A DNA stretch of 47,101 bases from Candidatus Saccharibacteria bacterium HGW-Saccharibacteria-1 (GTDB lineage: Bacteria; Patescibacteriota; Saccharimonadia; Saccharimonadales; Saccharimonadaceae). Shown in pieces: positions 17,341-23,723 of the stretch. The notes beneath the pieces are model-generated. The model made no database searches and was not told the DNA's origin. It saw only the letters and a list, made by a program, of their open reading frames with translations. Location of the stretch: the NCBI GenBank assembly GCA_002839415.1, contig PGXZ01000001.1, forward strand, positions 121,259 to 168,359, given 5' to 3'. The translations under genes and the position numbers were made by a program. How positions within the stretch are numbered: the first letter of the stretch is position 1; every line of letters starts with the position of its first letter.

Positions 17341-17757
17341 TTAATTATGATTGTTTATAAAAATATCAATCGCGTTTTTCGCTTCTTTTAAATTGTTATA
17401 ATAAACAACTCCTGTTTTAGGCGAACCTTCTATCATGGCTGATAAACGACTACCACCCTTTGGCTGATAGAGTGCTAAGATGGGTTTACCTAATTCTTCG
17501 GCTTTGGCTATTTCATAACCTACTCCCAGACTTGGGTTGGTTACTTCTGCGATAATTGCATCAGCCTCTTTTATCCAATTCATATCAGTTTGCCAAATTT
17601 GGTTATTTGGCTCGTTCATGCCTTGGGATGTTAGTTTTGAGTCGGCAAAAATCTCTGTTAACAAAGTTGATTTTGATTTTATATACACAGCCAGCTCGGC
17701 GTATATTTCAGCGTCATTACGTCCACCGCGAATTGAACAAGCAAAGTATATTTTCAT
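17341..17757 (-). CDS. 2'-deoxynucleoside 5'-phosphate N-hydrolase-like protein (DNPH1/Rcl)
   Basis: 138 aa. The sequence follows mammalian Rcl/DNPH1 closely: IYFACSIRGGRND, TDMNWIKEADAIIAEVTNPS, LGVGYEIAKAEELGKPILAL and LSAMIEG. Active-site residues line up with the rat numbering spacing: Tyr4, Asp58, Ser76, Glu82 (nucleophile) and Ser106. The expected reaction is hydrolysis of the N-glycosidic bond of deoxynucleoside 5'-monophosphates to base and deoxyribose 5-phosphate, useful in nucleotide sanitation or scavenging. TATAAT sits 6 nt before the ATG (leaderless). Confidence 0.88.
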   Translation of the reverse strand: MKIYFACSIRGGRNDAEIYAELAVYIKSKSTLLTEIFADSKLTSQGMNEPNNQIWQTDMNWIKEADAIIAEVTNPSLGVGYEIAKAEELGKPILALYQPKGGSRLSAMIEGSPKTGVVYYNNLKEAKNAIDIFINNHN

Positions 17758-17763
17758 TAGTTA

Positions 17764-17769
17764 ATTATA
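17764..17769 (-). promoter_or_regulatory. -10 element (TATAAT), leaderless start
   Basis: A perfect TATAAT on the minus strand, 6 nt before the ATG of the DNPH1-like gene; no Shine-Dalgarno. Confidence 0.65.
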
Positions 17770-17812
17770 ACAAATATTATTATTAACAAAAGCAACTGAC
17801 GGACATTCAATA

Positions 17813-18670
17813 TCATTGTGATTTCTTTGACAGCGACTTGGCTTGTGCGCGCCAAAACAAAATCCAAACAATCAAAGTTAATATCCATACAATATAATTT
17901 TCAACTGCCATGGATTCCATTGAAGGTCTTTCGTCGAGATACTGTGATAGACCAGCAATAAATGGCGATAATACGAATAAGGCTATATAGGCTACTGATA
18001 TTGATATAGCCGACCATGTTAATTTAGTAAATACGTTCAGTTTACTATTTCTTAGTGTGGCGTATGATACCATCCCAATTAGCGCAGTAATAATCAATGT
18101 CGCGAACGAGTATATATTCACACTTTGCGTGAATATGCTATTAGCCAATGACCAAACTGGCAGTAGAACGATAAATCCAATAAGCAGTATACTATATGGC
18201 TCGTACTCAAGAATATCGTGTTTCGCTTGATAGCTTCGTACATGAGAAATAGCGACAATAGACGTAATAATGGCCACAGCAATACTTGGTATAAAATTAA
18301 CTAATATTATTCTCACCGTCAATGATGACGCAAAATATTCAGTTGGAATTAGCACAACCGTTGAAAATATGGACATTATCCAGAATGCTAACAGGCCTAA
18401 AAGCATCCCATTAAAATGATGACTCATTTTGCTCTTGGATTTTACGAAGTGATTGCCAACTATATACGCCAGGAGAGCTGGAAGAAGCGTACCTACGGTA
18501 AGTGAGGTCATAATTAAGACGACATTATAGTGCAGTGTACGTGGATCAAATAACATTCTTCCGTACGGGATAGTGGTTGAGAATAGTACTCCAATGATTA
18601 GCAATGCAAATAAAATACAACCAAATGCTACAAGTGGAGATTGTGGGTTTACTATTCTTGTTTTTGCCAT
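17813..18670 (-). CDS. polytopic membrane protein of unknown function
   Basis: 285 aa with about 8 predicted membrane segments (for example VAFGCILFALLIIGVLF near residue 14, NVVLIMTSLTVGTLLPALLA, GMLLGLLAFWIMSIFSTVVL, and a C-terminal YIVWILTLIVWILFW). Cytoplasmic Lys-rich C-terminus (AKSLSKKSQ). No transport or enzymatic motif is recognisable. TATACT lies 10 nt before the ATG. Monocistronic. Confidence 0.75.
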   Translation of the reverse strand: MAKTRIVNPQSPLVAFGCILFALLIIGVLFSTTIPYGRMLFDPRTLHYNVVLIMTSLTVGTLLPALLAYIVGNHFVKSKSKMSHHFNGMLLGLLAFWIMSIFSTVVLIPTEYFASSLTVRIILVNFIPSIAVAIITSIVAISHVRSYQAKHDILEYEPYSILLIGFIVLLPVWSLANSIFTQSVNIYSFATLIITALIGMVSYATLRNSKLNVFTKLTWSAISISVAYIALFVLSPFIAGLSQYLDERPSMESMAVENYIVWILTLIVWILFWRAQAKSLSKKSQ

Positions 18671-19083
18671 ACTATTTACTAGTATACGTAGAATATAAGC
18701 AAAAGCAACTTGTTAATATGGGTTATTTTATAAATAATTTCTACGTGTGGCTTGATTTTGACATAGTGCGATTGCCAAGGTTAGAAAAAGCCTTGGTTTA
18801 ATTTGTATGCTGCCAACATATTTAAAAAATAAAGATGATATTCTATAGTCTGTTATAATTTGCCTAAATGAACGATGCGGTAGGGGCGCTGTTTTTAATT
18901 TATTATAGATAAATAGGGTTCCAGACAAAGGCATGAAAGAAAAAATAGATGTTATATTGAATTGTGATTTTGAAATTATTCTTGATGATTTTGGGCAGGG
19001 TGTTTTAGGCTTATAGTTATTTTGGTAAAATGTAAGTTTAAATATATTTATTATTCTAAGATAGGTTATGGTTAAATGGTTGT
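18671..19083. other. 413-bp gap with hairpin and short leaderless-type ORFs
   Basis: No convincing gene. It contains a hairpin (CCAAGG/CCTTGG, 18775-18796, loop 10 nt) followed by a T-rich stretch, then TATAAT (18854-18859) placed 8 nt before an ATG opening a 14-codon frame (18868-18912), and a 27-codon frame (18933-19016, MKEKIDVIL...) in a different phase. These may be a decayed gene, tiny peptides or chance. Confidence 0.35.
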
Positions 19084-19395
19084 ATGGCAAATTTAAACCA
19101 TTCTCTGTATGTAAAAAATAAAAGCAAAAATAAAATTATATCAAAATTTGATAAATTTATTTTTATTGCTTCATTTATAGCGCCTTTAAACGGAATTCCG
19201 CAGGTTATTGATGTATTTCATGGAAATACAAACGGTGTATCTTTGTTTTCGTGGTTGGGTTTTATGGTTTTCTCGTCTATGTTTTTTATTTATGGATTAA
19301 TTCATAAAATTAAGCCAATGATAATTACAAATTTGTTATATGCAATTATCGACGGTTTGATTGTTTTAGGTTTGATATTATCAAAAATAAGCTAG
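19084..19395 (+). CDS. SemiSWEET-type (PQ-loop/MtN3) transporter
   Basis: 103 aa. Three membrane helices with the PQ-loop signature: IASFIAPLNGIPQVIDVFHGNTNGVSLFSW in helix 1 and loop, then FMVFSSMFFIYGLI and NLLYAIIDGLIVLGLIL. SemiSWEETs dimerise into a facilitative sugar pore. The N-terminal 25-residue polar extension is longer than usual; two upstream ATGs (19068, 19075) are out of frame. Sugar uptake would suit an organism dependent on scavenged carbohydrate. Confidence 0.85.
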   Translation: MANLNHSLYVKNKSKNKIISKFDKFIFIASFIAPLNGIPQVIDVFHGNTNGVSLFSWLGFMVFSSMFFIYGLIHKIKPMIITNLLYAIIDGLIVLGLILSKIS

Positions 19396-19452
19396 CGTTA
19401 ACATTGATCACGCTATGTTTTTTGACTGAGAGGTAATTTGATTCTTGACTTA

Positions 19453-19485
19453 ATTACTTTACTTTAGTAAAGTAATTTATATAAT
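19453..19485 (+). promoter_or_regulatory. operator palindrome and -10 element upstream of TrpR-like gene
   Basis: An 11-bp perfect inverted repeat, ATTACTTTACT / AGTAAAGTAAT, with a 2-bp centre occupies 19453-19476 and covers the natural -35 position; TATAAT follows at 19480-19485. TrpR-family operators have an ACT-N-AGT core, which this palindrome contains, so autoregulation by the adjacent gene is likely. A TTGACT at 19445 is too far for a standard -35; TTTACT inside the palindrome is a better one. Confidence 0.75.
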
Positions 19486-19810
19486 GAATTCAACAGATAA
19501 AGCATGGACTACGAATGCGTCTATGCAATTAGCCCGTACAATAACTGACATTACTGATATACAAGTCATGCAAGACTTTTTGCGTGACGTGATGACTGAA
19601 AAAGAAATTATAGAAATTTCGATGCGACTGGAGGCGGCACGAATGTTGAGCAAAGGTTATAAATACAAAGAAATAATCAGTAAAACAAAACTAAGTAGCC
19701 GAACGGTTGCTCGCATAAGTGAATGGCTGCAAAACGGCACTAATGGTTACTCTGAAGTCCTAAGCCAAGTAAATAATCATCATGACCATATTCCGCCAGC
19801 TCGTGACTGA
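19484..19810 (+). CDS. TrpR-like regulator, YerC/YecD family
   Basis: 108 aa. The TrpR-fold signature is clear: VMTEKEIIEISMRLEAARML followed by SKGYKYKEIISKTKLSSRTVARISEWL (helix-turn-helix) and NGTNGYSEVL. YerC/YecD proteins are TrpR homologues of mostly unknown ligand. The ATG at 19484 overlaps the TATAAT hexamer, so either another -10 is used or translation starts at the in-frame ATG 19523 (95 aa, closer to family length). It lies directly upstream of the VanX-DapF fusion gene, separated by a perfect palindromic terminator. Confidence 0.88.
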   Translation: MNSTDKAWTTNASMQLARTITDITDIQVMQDFLRDVMTEKEIIEISMRLEAARMLSKGYKYKEIISKTKLSSRTVARISEWLQNGTNGYSEVLSQVNNHHDHIPPARD

Positions 19811-19831
19811 CAGTGTGCCTATTTAATAGTC

Positions 19832-19859
19832 AAAATGCCAGCTACGTAGCTGGCATTTT
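19832..19859 (+). terminator. perfect 28-bp palindrome, probable terminator of TrpR-like gene
   Basis: Two 14-nt half-sites, AAAATGCCAGCTAC and GTAGCTGGCATTTT, are exact reverse complements with no spacer, ending in TTTTAAAAT. Its position 22 nt after the TrpR-like gene and before the next RBS fits an intrinsic terminator or attenuator; being perfectly symmetric it could also bind a protein dimer. Confidence 0.75.
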
Positions 19860-19888
19860 AAAATATATCATTTTACGAAAGGACTGTT

Positions 19889-21331
19889 ATGGAAAAATAT
19901 CAAATACAAACTTACGATGACATTATAAGGGTATCGGTCGGCAAATCCAAAGAAGCTTTGGTTGATGTTTGCACTTATGATGAGTCTATTTTATCTGAAT
20001 ATGAAAATAACGACATGCTACCTTATGCAGGACAAATTATATTAGTCAGGCGTACACTCGCAAAAAAATTAGCCCGTATAAATAAATATCTCAAAGAAGA
20101 GTATCGATTAAAGCTTAAGGTGGTTTATGGCTATCGACACCCCGAGATTCAGATGCGATATTTTCAAGATAATCGAAGCGTTTTAGCGAAAAAATTCAAT
20201 AATCTGAACGACACGGAACTTAATGCACTTACTCATAATTTAATAGCTATACCAGAGATTGCTGGTCACCCAGTTGGAGGGGCGGTTGATTTGACATTGG
20301 TCGATATTAACGACGTAGAATGCGATATGGGCACTAGAATAGCTGATTTTTCAGATAGCGACAGAATACGAACATTTTGTCGAAATATTACTGATGATCA
20401 GTTGATGAATCGACGAATATTATTAGAAGCCATGACGAATGAAAACTTCGCCCCATTTTATGGTGAATGGTGGCACTTTTCGTATGGTGATCGCGAATGG
20501 GCTGCGTTTTATGGTAAGGCTTCAGCAATTTATGGAACGGTAGATTTGGCACCGATCGAAAAACCAGATACTATATCGCTTATAACATCTGCAGGCGGCA
20601 ATGGTACGGCAATTCAATTGATTGACCGGCCTTGGGAGCGATATGAATATGAAGCAGCAGGCAAGGCACTCGTTAGCTCACTCGAAGTTTACGGAGCTGA
20701 ACAAGCCGGTTTTTTAATTGCTGATATTTCTCACTTTGAGATGGCGGGTGGTGAATTCTGTGGGAATGCTACGTGCGCTGCGGCTTTGATCTTATCAAAA
20801 CTAAGCAATCAGCCAATAGTTAACTTTTCTGTTTCGGGAATGAATGTGACTGTCAGCTCACAGATTAACGAGTTATCGATCGGCGCTTATCGGGTTATAA
20901 GTAAATTTGCAAACATTGACTATATGTTGAGCAAGGGTTGTCTGTCAGACGGTGGTTTAGTTGATATAGTTGATTTTGGCGGCATCGTCCACATAATAAT
21001 ACGGGCTGCTTTTCCAGCTTCGGCAGACGAACGTCGTCGCGTTCATGAATCGGTCATTAAGGAGTTTGGTTTTGCCGCAAAAGATGCTGTTGGTGTTATT
21101 TGGTTTAATCAAATCGAAAAAATAGTAGCAATCAACCCGGTTGTATGGGTTAAATCGGTCAATTCATTTTGTTATGAATCATCTTGCGGGTCAGGTTCGA
21201 TAGCGGTTGCACTAATAACAAACCGGCGGGTTATCAGACAGCCAACTGGTGAAACTATAAAGGTGGGTGTTGATAATAATCAAATATCTCTTGAAACCAT
21301 GATGAAATTTGTCGAATATGCAAAAAAATAA
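19889..21331 (+). CDS. fusion of VanX-like D-Ala-D-Ala dipeptidase and DapF-like racemase/epimerase
   Basis: 480 aa, two enzymes in one chain. Residues about 25-215: M15D (VanX/DdpX) dipeptidase with zinc ligands His127 and Asp134 in GHPVGGAVDLTL and the catalytic Glu193/ligand His196 in GEWWHFSYGDREW. Residues about 228-480: diaminopimelate-epimerase fold with both catalytic Cys, Cys291 in GGEFCGNATC and Cys433 in SSCGSGSIAVA; this variant motif is closer to DapF-like amino acid racemases (for example histidine racemase CntK) than to canonical DapF. It could hydrolyse D,D-dipeptides and racemise the released amino acid. RBS AAAGGA supports the start. Controlled possibly by the upstream TrpR-like regulator. 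Confidence 0.88.
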   Translation: MEKYQIQTYDDIIRVSVGKSKEALVDVCTYDESILSEYENNDMLPYAGQIILVRRTLAKKLARINKYLKEEYRLKLKVVYGYRHPEIQMRYFQDNRSVLAKKFNNLNDTELNALTHNLIAIPEIAGHPVGGAVDLTLVDINDVECDMGTRIADFSDSDRIRTFCRNITDDQLMNRRILLEAMTNENFAPFYGEWWHFSYGDREWAAFYGKASAIYGTVDLAPIEKPDTISLITSAGGNGTAIQLIDRPWERYEYEAAGKALVSSLEVYGAEQAGFLIADISHFEMAGGEFCGNATCAAALILSKLSNQPIVNFSVSGMNVTVSSQINELSIGAYRVISKFANIDYMLSKGCLSDGGLVDIVDFGGIVHIIIRAAFPASADERRRVHESVIKEFGFAAKDAVGVIWFNQIEKIVAINPVVWVKSVNSFCYESSCGSGSIAVALITNRRVIRQPTGETIKVGVDNNQISLETMMKFVEYAKK

Positions 21332-21461
21332 TTTTAATGAGCTCGCGCGCAAAAAAACTGAGCTGGATAATTATGCTTTCCGATGCTCCACAGCTAAAGA
21401 TTGTTTTTTACTTCAAGTCGTTTGTTTATGTAATTCAATTCAATATACCAAAATAAAATGA
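21318..21461 (+). CDS. possible small ORF overlapping the VanX-DapF gene end
   Basis: 47 codons, ATG at 21318, overlapping the previous gene by 14 nt. It opens FNELARKKTELDNYAFRC and contains four Cys. The first half looks protein-like; the second half (CFLLQVVCLCNSIQ) less so. No RBS of its own, so translation would need coupling. It may be the stub of a truncated downstream gene or chance. Confidence 0.3.
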   Translation: MQKNNFNELARKKTELDNYAFRCSTAKDCFLLQVVCLCNSIQYTKIK

Positions 21462-21487
21462 CTAACTTATGGCTAGCTATTGTATTT

Positions 21488-21563
21488 TGGTACCCCGGGT
21501 TGGGATCGAACCAACGACCTTAGGCTTAGAAGTCCTCTGCTCTATCCACTGAGCTACCGGGGC
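21488..21563 (-). tRNA. tRNA-Arg(UCU), CCA encoded
   Basis: Acceptor GCCCCGG/CCGGGGT (one G-T pair), D-arm GCTC/GAGC, anticodon loop CTTCTAA (anticodon TCT), T-arm GTTGG-TTCGATC-CCAAC, then A and CCA. The anticodon stem GAGGA/GCCTA has mismatches at its first and last pairs, which is unusual. Confidence 0.9.
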
Positions 21564-21621
21564 ATAATGTACCTTAGATATTATACCAAAGATTTATATT
21601 TCTTGGTGGTGTCATAATTTT

Positions 21622-21651
21622 TTGACCTAAAAAATTTACGTAGAGTATAAT
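21622..21651 (+). promoter_or_regulatory. promoter of cupin gene
   Basis: TTGACC (21622-21627), 18-nt spacer, TATAAT (21646-21651), followed by a GGGGGA RBS ending 8 nt before the ATG at 21675. Confidence 0.75.
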
Positions 21652-21674
21652 AGTAACAAAGGGGGATTAGTAAT

Positions 21675-22085
21675 ATGATAGAAATTAATGACAATGGTCC
21701 GGCTCCGTTTGTAGGTAATATCGAGAACTTTACATTAGGTAATGAAAATTATCGAACGACTTTATGGACGGGAAGTAACCTTCAGATTACGTTAATGGCG
21801 ATTTTACCAGGACATGATATTGGCATGGAAGTTCACATGGATCATGACCAATTTTTGAGAATCGAGCAGGGTCAAGCGACTGTTCAAATGGGTCCAGATG
21901 AAAGTCAGCTGCAAACTTGGCAAGCGGGTGACAATGACGCAATTGTTGTGCCTGCAGGAACTTGGCATAATTTAGTAAATAGTGGCGAGGAAGTTTTGAA
22001 GGTTTATTCTATTTACGCACCACCAGAACATCCACACGGAACAGTTCATGTAACCAAAGAAGATGCTGAAGCGGGTGAAAACTAA
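21675..22085 (+). CDS. cupin-domain protein
   Basis: 136 aa, a single cupin beta-barrel. Motif 1: GMEVHMDHDQFLRIEQGQATVQMG, with His/His/Gln/Glu-like metal ligands; motif 2: VVPAGTWHNLVNSG with the third His. The C-terminal HPHGTVHVTKEDA is typical of small cupins of the mannose-6-phosphate isomerase-like group. The function is unspecified: such proteins range from isomerases and dioxygenases to sugar binding. Own promoter and good RBS; ends at a hairpin shared with pyrF. Confidence 0.88.
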   Translation: MIEINDNGPAPFVGNIENFTLGNENYRTTLWTGSNLQITLMAILPGHDIGMEVHMDHDQFLRIEQGQATVQMGPDESQLQTWQAGDNDAIVVPAGTWHNLVNSGEEVLKVYSIYAPPEHPHGTVHVTKEDAEAGEN

Positions 22086-22108
22086 TTTAGATAATTTTAT
22101 GTAAATAA

Positions 22109-22147
22109 AAAAGCGACTTTATCATATTTAATGAAAGGCGTCGCTTT
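22109..22147. terminator. stem-loop between cupin and pyrF genes
   Basis: AAAGCGAC (ending 22117) pairs with GTCGCTTT (22140-22147) across a 22-nt loop; A/T-rich on both flanks, convergent gene ends on either side. Confidence 0.6.
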
Positions 22148-22161
22148 ACCTAAGTTTTGGG

Positions 22162-22902
22162 TTATCGAGCTTGTAATTTTATAATTGCTTGCTCGATTTC
22201 TTTTGTGGTTAAAATTGCCGCATCGACGGGTGTGCCGATTTCAGACGGCGGTTGAGTAATCTGACGACCAATCACTAGATAGTCGGCACCTGCAAGAATT
22301 GCTTCGTATGGTGTCGCGACGCGCTTCTGATCGTTTGACGGAGCCCATTCCGATCGAATGCCAGGGGTGACTTTTAGTAAACGGCTTAGGTCTGGGTATT
22401 TTTTTAAAAATACTAAATCGTTTGCTGAACAAATGATTCCATCTAAACCGGCTTCTTTACCTTTGTGTGCAAATTTTGTTACTTGTTGTTCAATACTTGC
22501 TCCATTATAGATATCTCGGCACTCCTCTTCGTCTATTGAGGTTAATACGGTAACTCCTAGGACTTTAGCATTGCTATTGACGTCTTTGGCTGCTTTGATA
22601 GCCGCTTTGACCGAATCCTTGCCTGAATTTATGTGTACATTATACATAATAACCGACGGCTTGTTCAACGAACTAGAGGCTCTCTCTGTAGTGTTTGGAA
22701 TATCACTATATTTTCCATCATAGAATATTTTGCCACCAAGTGATTTTACATAGTCTAAGACTTTAGGGCCGCCAATTTCACTTATGAGCTCAAGGCCAAC
22801 CTTAAAGCCACCCACATAAGGGTTTAGGGTTGTTACTAGATTTTTAATCTCGTCGAGTGTTTTGACGTCGAGTGCTACAATGATCTTGCTTTTCGCGTTC
22901 AT
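22162..22902 (-). CDS. pyrF: orotidine 5'-phosphate decarboxylase
   Basis: 246 aa from the ATG at 22902, where homology begins (MNAKSKIIVALDVKTLDEIK). The catalytic D-x-K-x-x-D is FYDGKYSDIPNTTE (Asp62, Lys64, Asp67); phosphate-binding residues are in VTPGIRSEW, DQKRVATPYEAI and GADYLVIGRQIT. It converts OMP to UMP. The frame is open further upstream but that part overlaps tRNA-Gly and is not protein-like. Upstream sequence AGTGGTGA can serve as a weak RBS. No other pyrimidine biosynthesis gene is in the window. Confidence 0.95.
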   Translation of the reverse strand: MNAKSKIIVALDVKTLDEIKNLVTTLNPYVGGFKVGLELISEIGGPKVLDYVKSLGGKIFYDGKYSDIPNTTERASSSLNKPSVIMYNVHINSGKDSVKAAIKAAKDVNSNAKVLGVTVLTSIDEEECRDIYNGASIEQQVTKFAHKGKEAGLDGIICSANDLVFLKKYPDLSRLLKVTPGIRSEWAPSNDQKRVATPYEAILAGADYLVIGRQITQPPSEIGTPVDAAILTTKEIEQAIIKLQAR

Positions 22903-22939
22903 TTTTTCACCACTTTCTGTTTTTGGGTAAAAATTTAGC

Positions 22940-22953
22940 CAAACGATCGTTTG
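22940..22953 (-). promoter_or_regulatory. 14-bp palindrome in the pyrF leader
   Basis: CAAACGATCGTTTG is a perfect palindrome between the probable pyrF promoter (TTGCTT-N17-TATTTT on the minus strand) and the start codon; candidate operator. Confidence 0.45.
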
Positions 22954-23004
22954 ACTACCCTGCATATAAAATACAATATAAATATTAAAAAAGCAACAAA
23001 ATAA

Positions 23005-23022
23005 CCACACATGCGCGTGTGG
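23005..23022 (-). terminator. terminator of tRNA-Gly(UCC)
   Basis: On the minus strand CCACAC/GTGTGG pair around a 6-nt loop and are followed by TTATTTTGTTGCTTTTTT. Confidence 0.7.
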
Positions 23023-23031
23023 GTGAATACT

Positions 23032-23106
23032 TGGTGCGGGCGGAGAGAATCGAACTCTCATCGTTTGCTTGGAAGGCAGACATATTAGCCGTTATACGAC
23101 GCCCGC
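23032..23106 (-). tRNA. tRNA-Gly(UCC), CCA encoded
   Basis: Acceptor GCGGGCG/CGCCCGC, anticodon loop CTTCCAA (anticodon TCC), T-arm GAGAG-TTCGATT-CTCTC, discriminator A, encoded CCA. The anticodon stem TCTGC/GCAAA has one C-A mismatch. Confidence 0.93.
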
Positions 23107-23213
23107 ATAATTGTATAGATTATTATACCAGGGGTTGCGATGTTATGGAAGTAATATTGCATATTTTAATATTTGTTTTAATCTGTTACAATAATTAGGC
23201 CTAGTAATTATAT

Positions 23214-23291
23214 GGCGAATGTAGCTCATCTGGTTAGAGCGCCGGGTTGTGGTTCCGGAGGTAGTGGGTTCAATCCCCATCATTCGCCCCA
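23214..23291 (+). tRNA. tRNA-His(GUG), CCA encoded
   Basis: The extra G-1 at 23214 opposite C73, the diagnostic histidine identity element, is present. Acceptor GCGAATG/CATTCGC, anticodon stem CCGGG/TCCGG around TTGTGGT (anticodon GTG), T-loop TTCAATC. CCA is encoded. Confidence 0.95.
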
Positions 23292-23299
23292 ATTAAAAT

Positions 23300-23330
23300 A
23301 GACGACTTGATTTGTCGTCTTTTTTATTTT
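23300..23330 (+). terminator. terminator of tRNA-His
   Basis: AGACGAC / GTCGTCT with a 7-nt loop followed by TTTTTTATTTT. Confidence 0.88.
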
Positions 23331-23390
23331 ACCAAATTGACCACAAACTTTTTTATGTTTATAATGTTAATCAGATAAAGCAAAATAAAT

Positions 23391-23723
23391 ATGAATTTCA
23401 ATAAACGCATAGTAATGAATAGCGATGACAGACCTTTTCACAGTAGTGGATATGCTAGGGTGGCAAATGGAAATCGGATTGGATCAGTCGCAAATGTATC
23501 ATTTGATAAGCGACAACAAGTTGAAAATAATAGACAAAAGGTCGATTCTTATAGACGCTCAACTGTGGGTAATCCGTATGGAGTCTTGAGGGCGAAACGA
23601 TATATAAAGCCAACAACGCCCACGCTAGGTGCTAAGAATTCATTACAAAGTAACAATGCTACTGCGCCAGCTCGAAGGGCTTTCAACGAGCCTGGTGGTA
23701 GAAGCTACAATCCTTACTCTTAG
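23391..23723 (+). CDS. small basic, probably disordered protein of unknown function
   Basis: 110 aa, rich in Arg, Asn, Ser and Pro, with no hydrophobic core (RVANGNRIGSVANVSFDKRQ; ends in GGRSYNPYS). It looks intrinsically disordered and could bind nucleic acid or be a surface/structural peptide. A TATAAT-like hexamer lies upstream but no good RBS. Its stop overlaps the convergent murA stop by 4 nt. Coding potential is moderate. Confidence 0.5.
   Translation: MNFNKRIVMNSDDRPFHSSGYARVANGNRIGSVANVSFDKRQQVENNRQKVDSYRRSTVGNPYGVLRAKRYIKPTTPTLGAKNSLQSNNATAPARRAFNEPGGRSYNPYS

Noticed and set aside
18728-19090. 120-codon minus-strand ORF in the 18.7-19.1 kb gap
   Set aside because: Composition is non-protein-like and it overlaps a SemiSWEET gene start; no promoter or RBS.
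22903-23061. N-terminal extension of pyrF by 53 codons
   Set aside because: It runs over tRNA-Gly and its terminator, is Cys/Phe-rich without homology, and the PyrF family begins at MNAKSKIIVALD.
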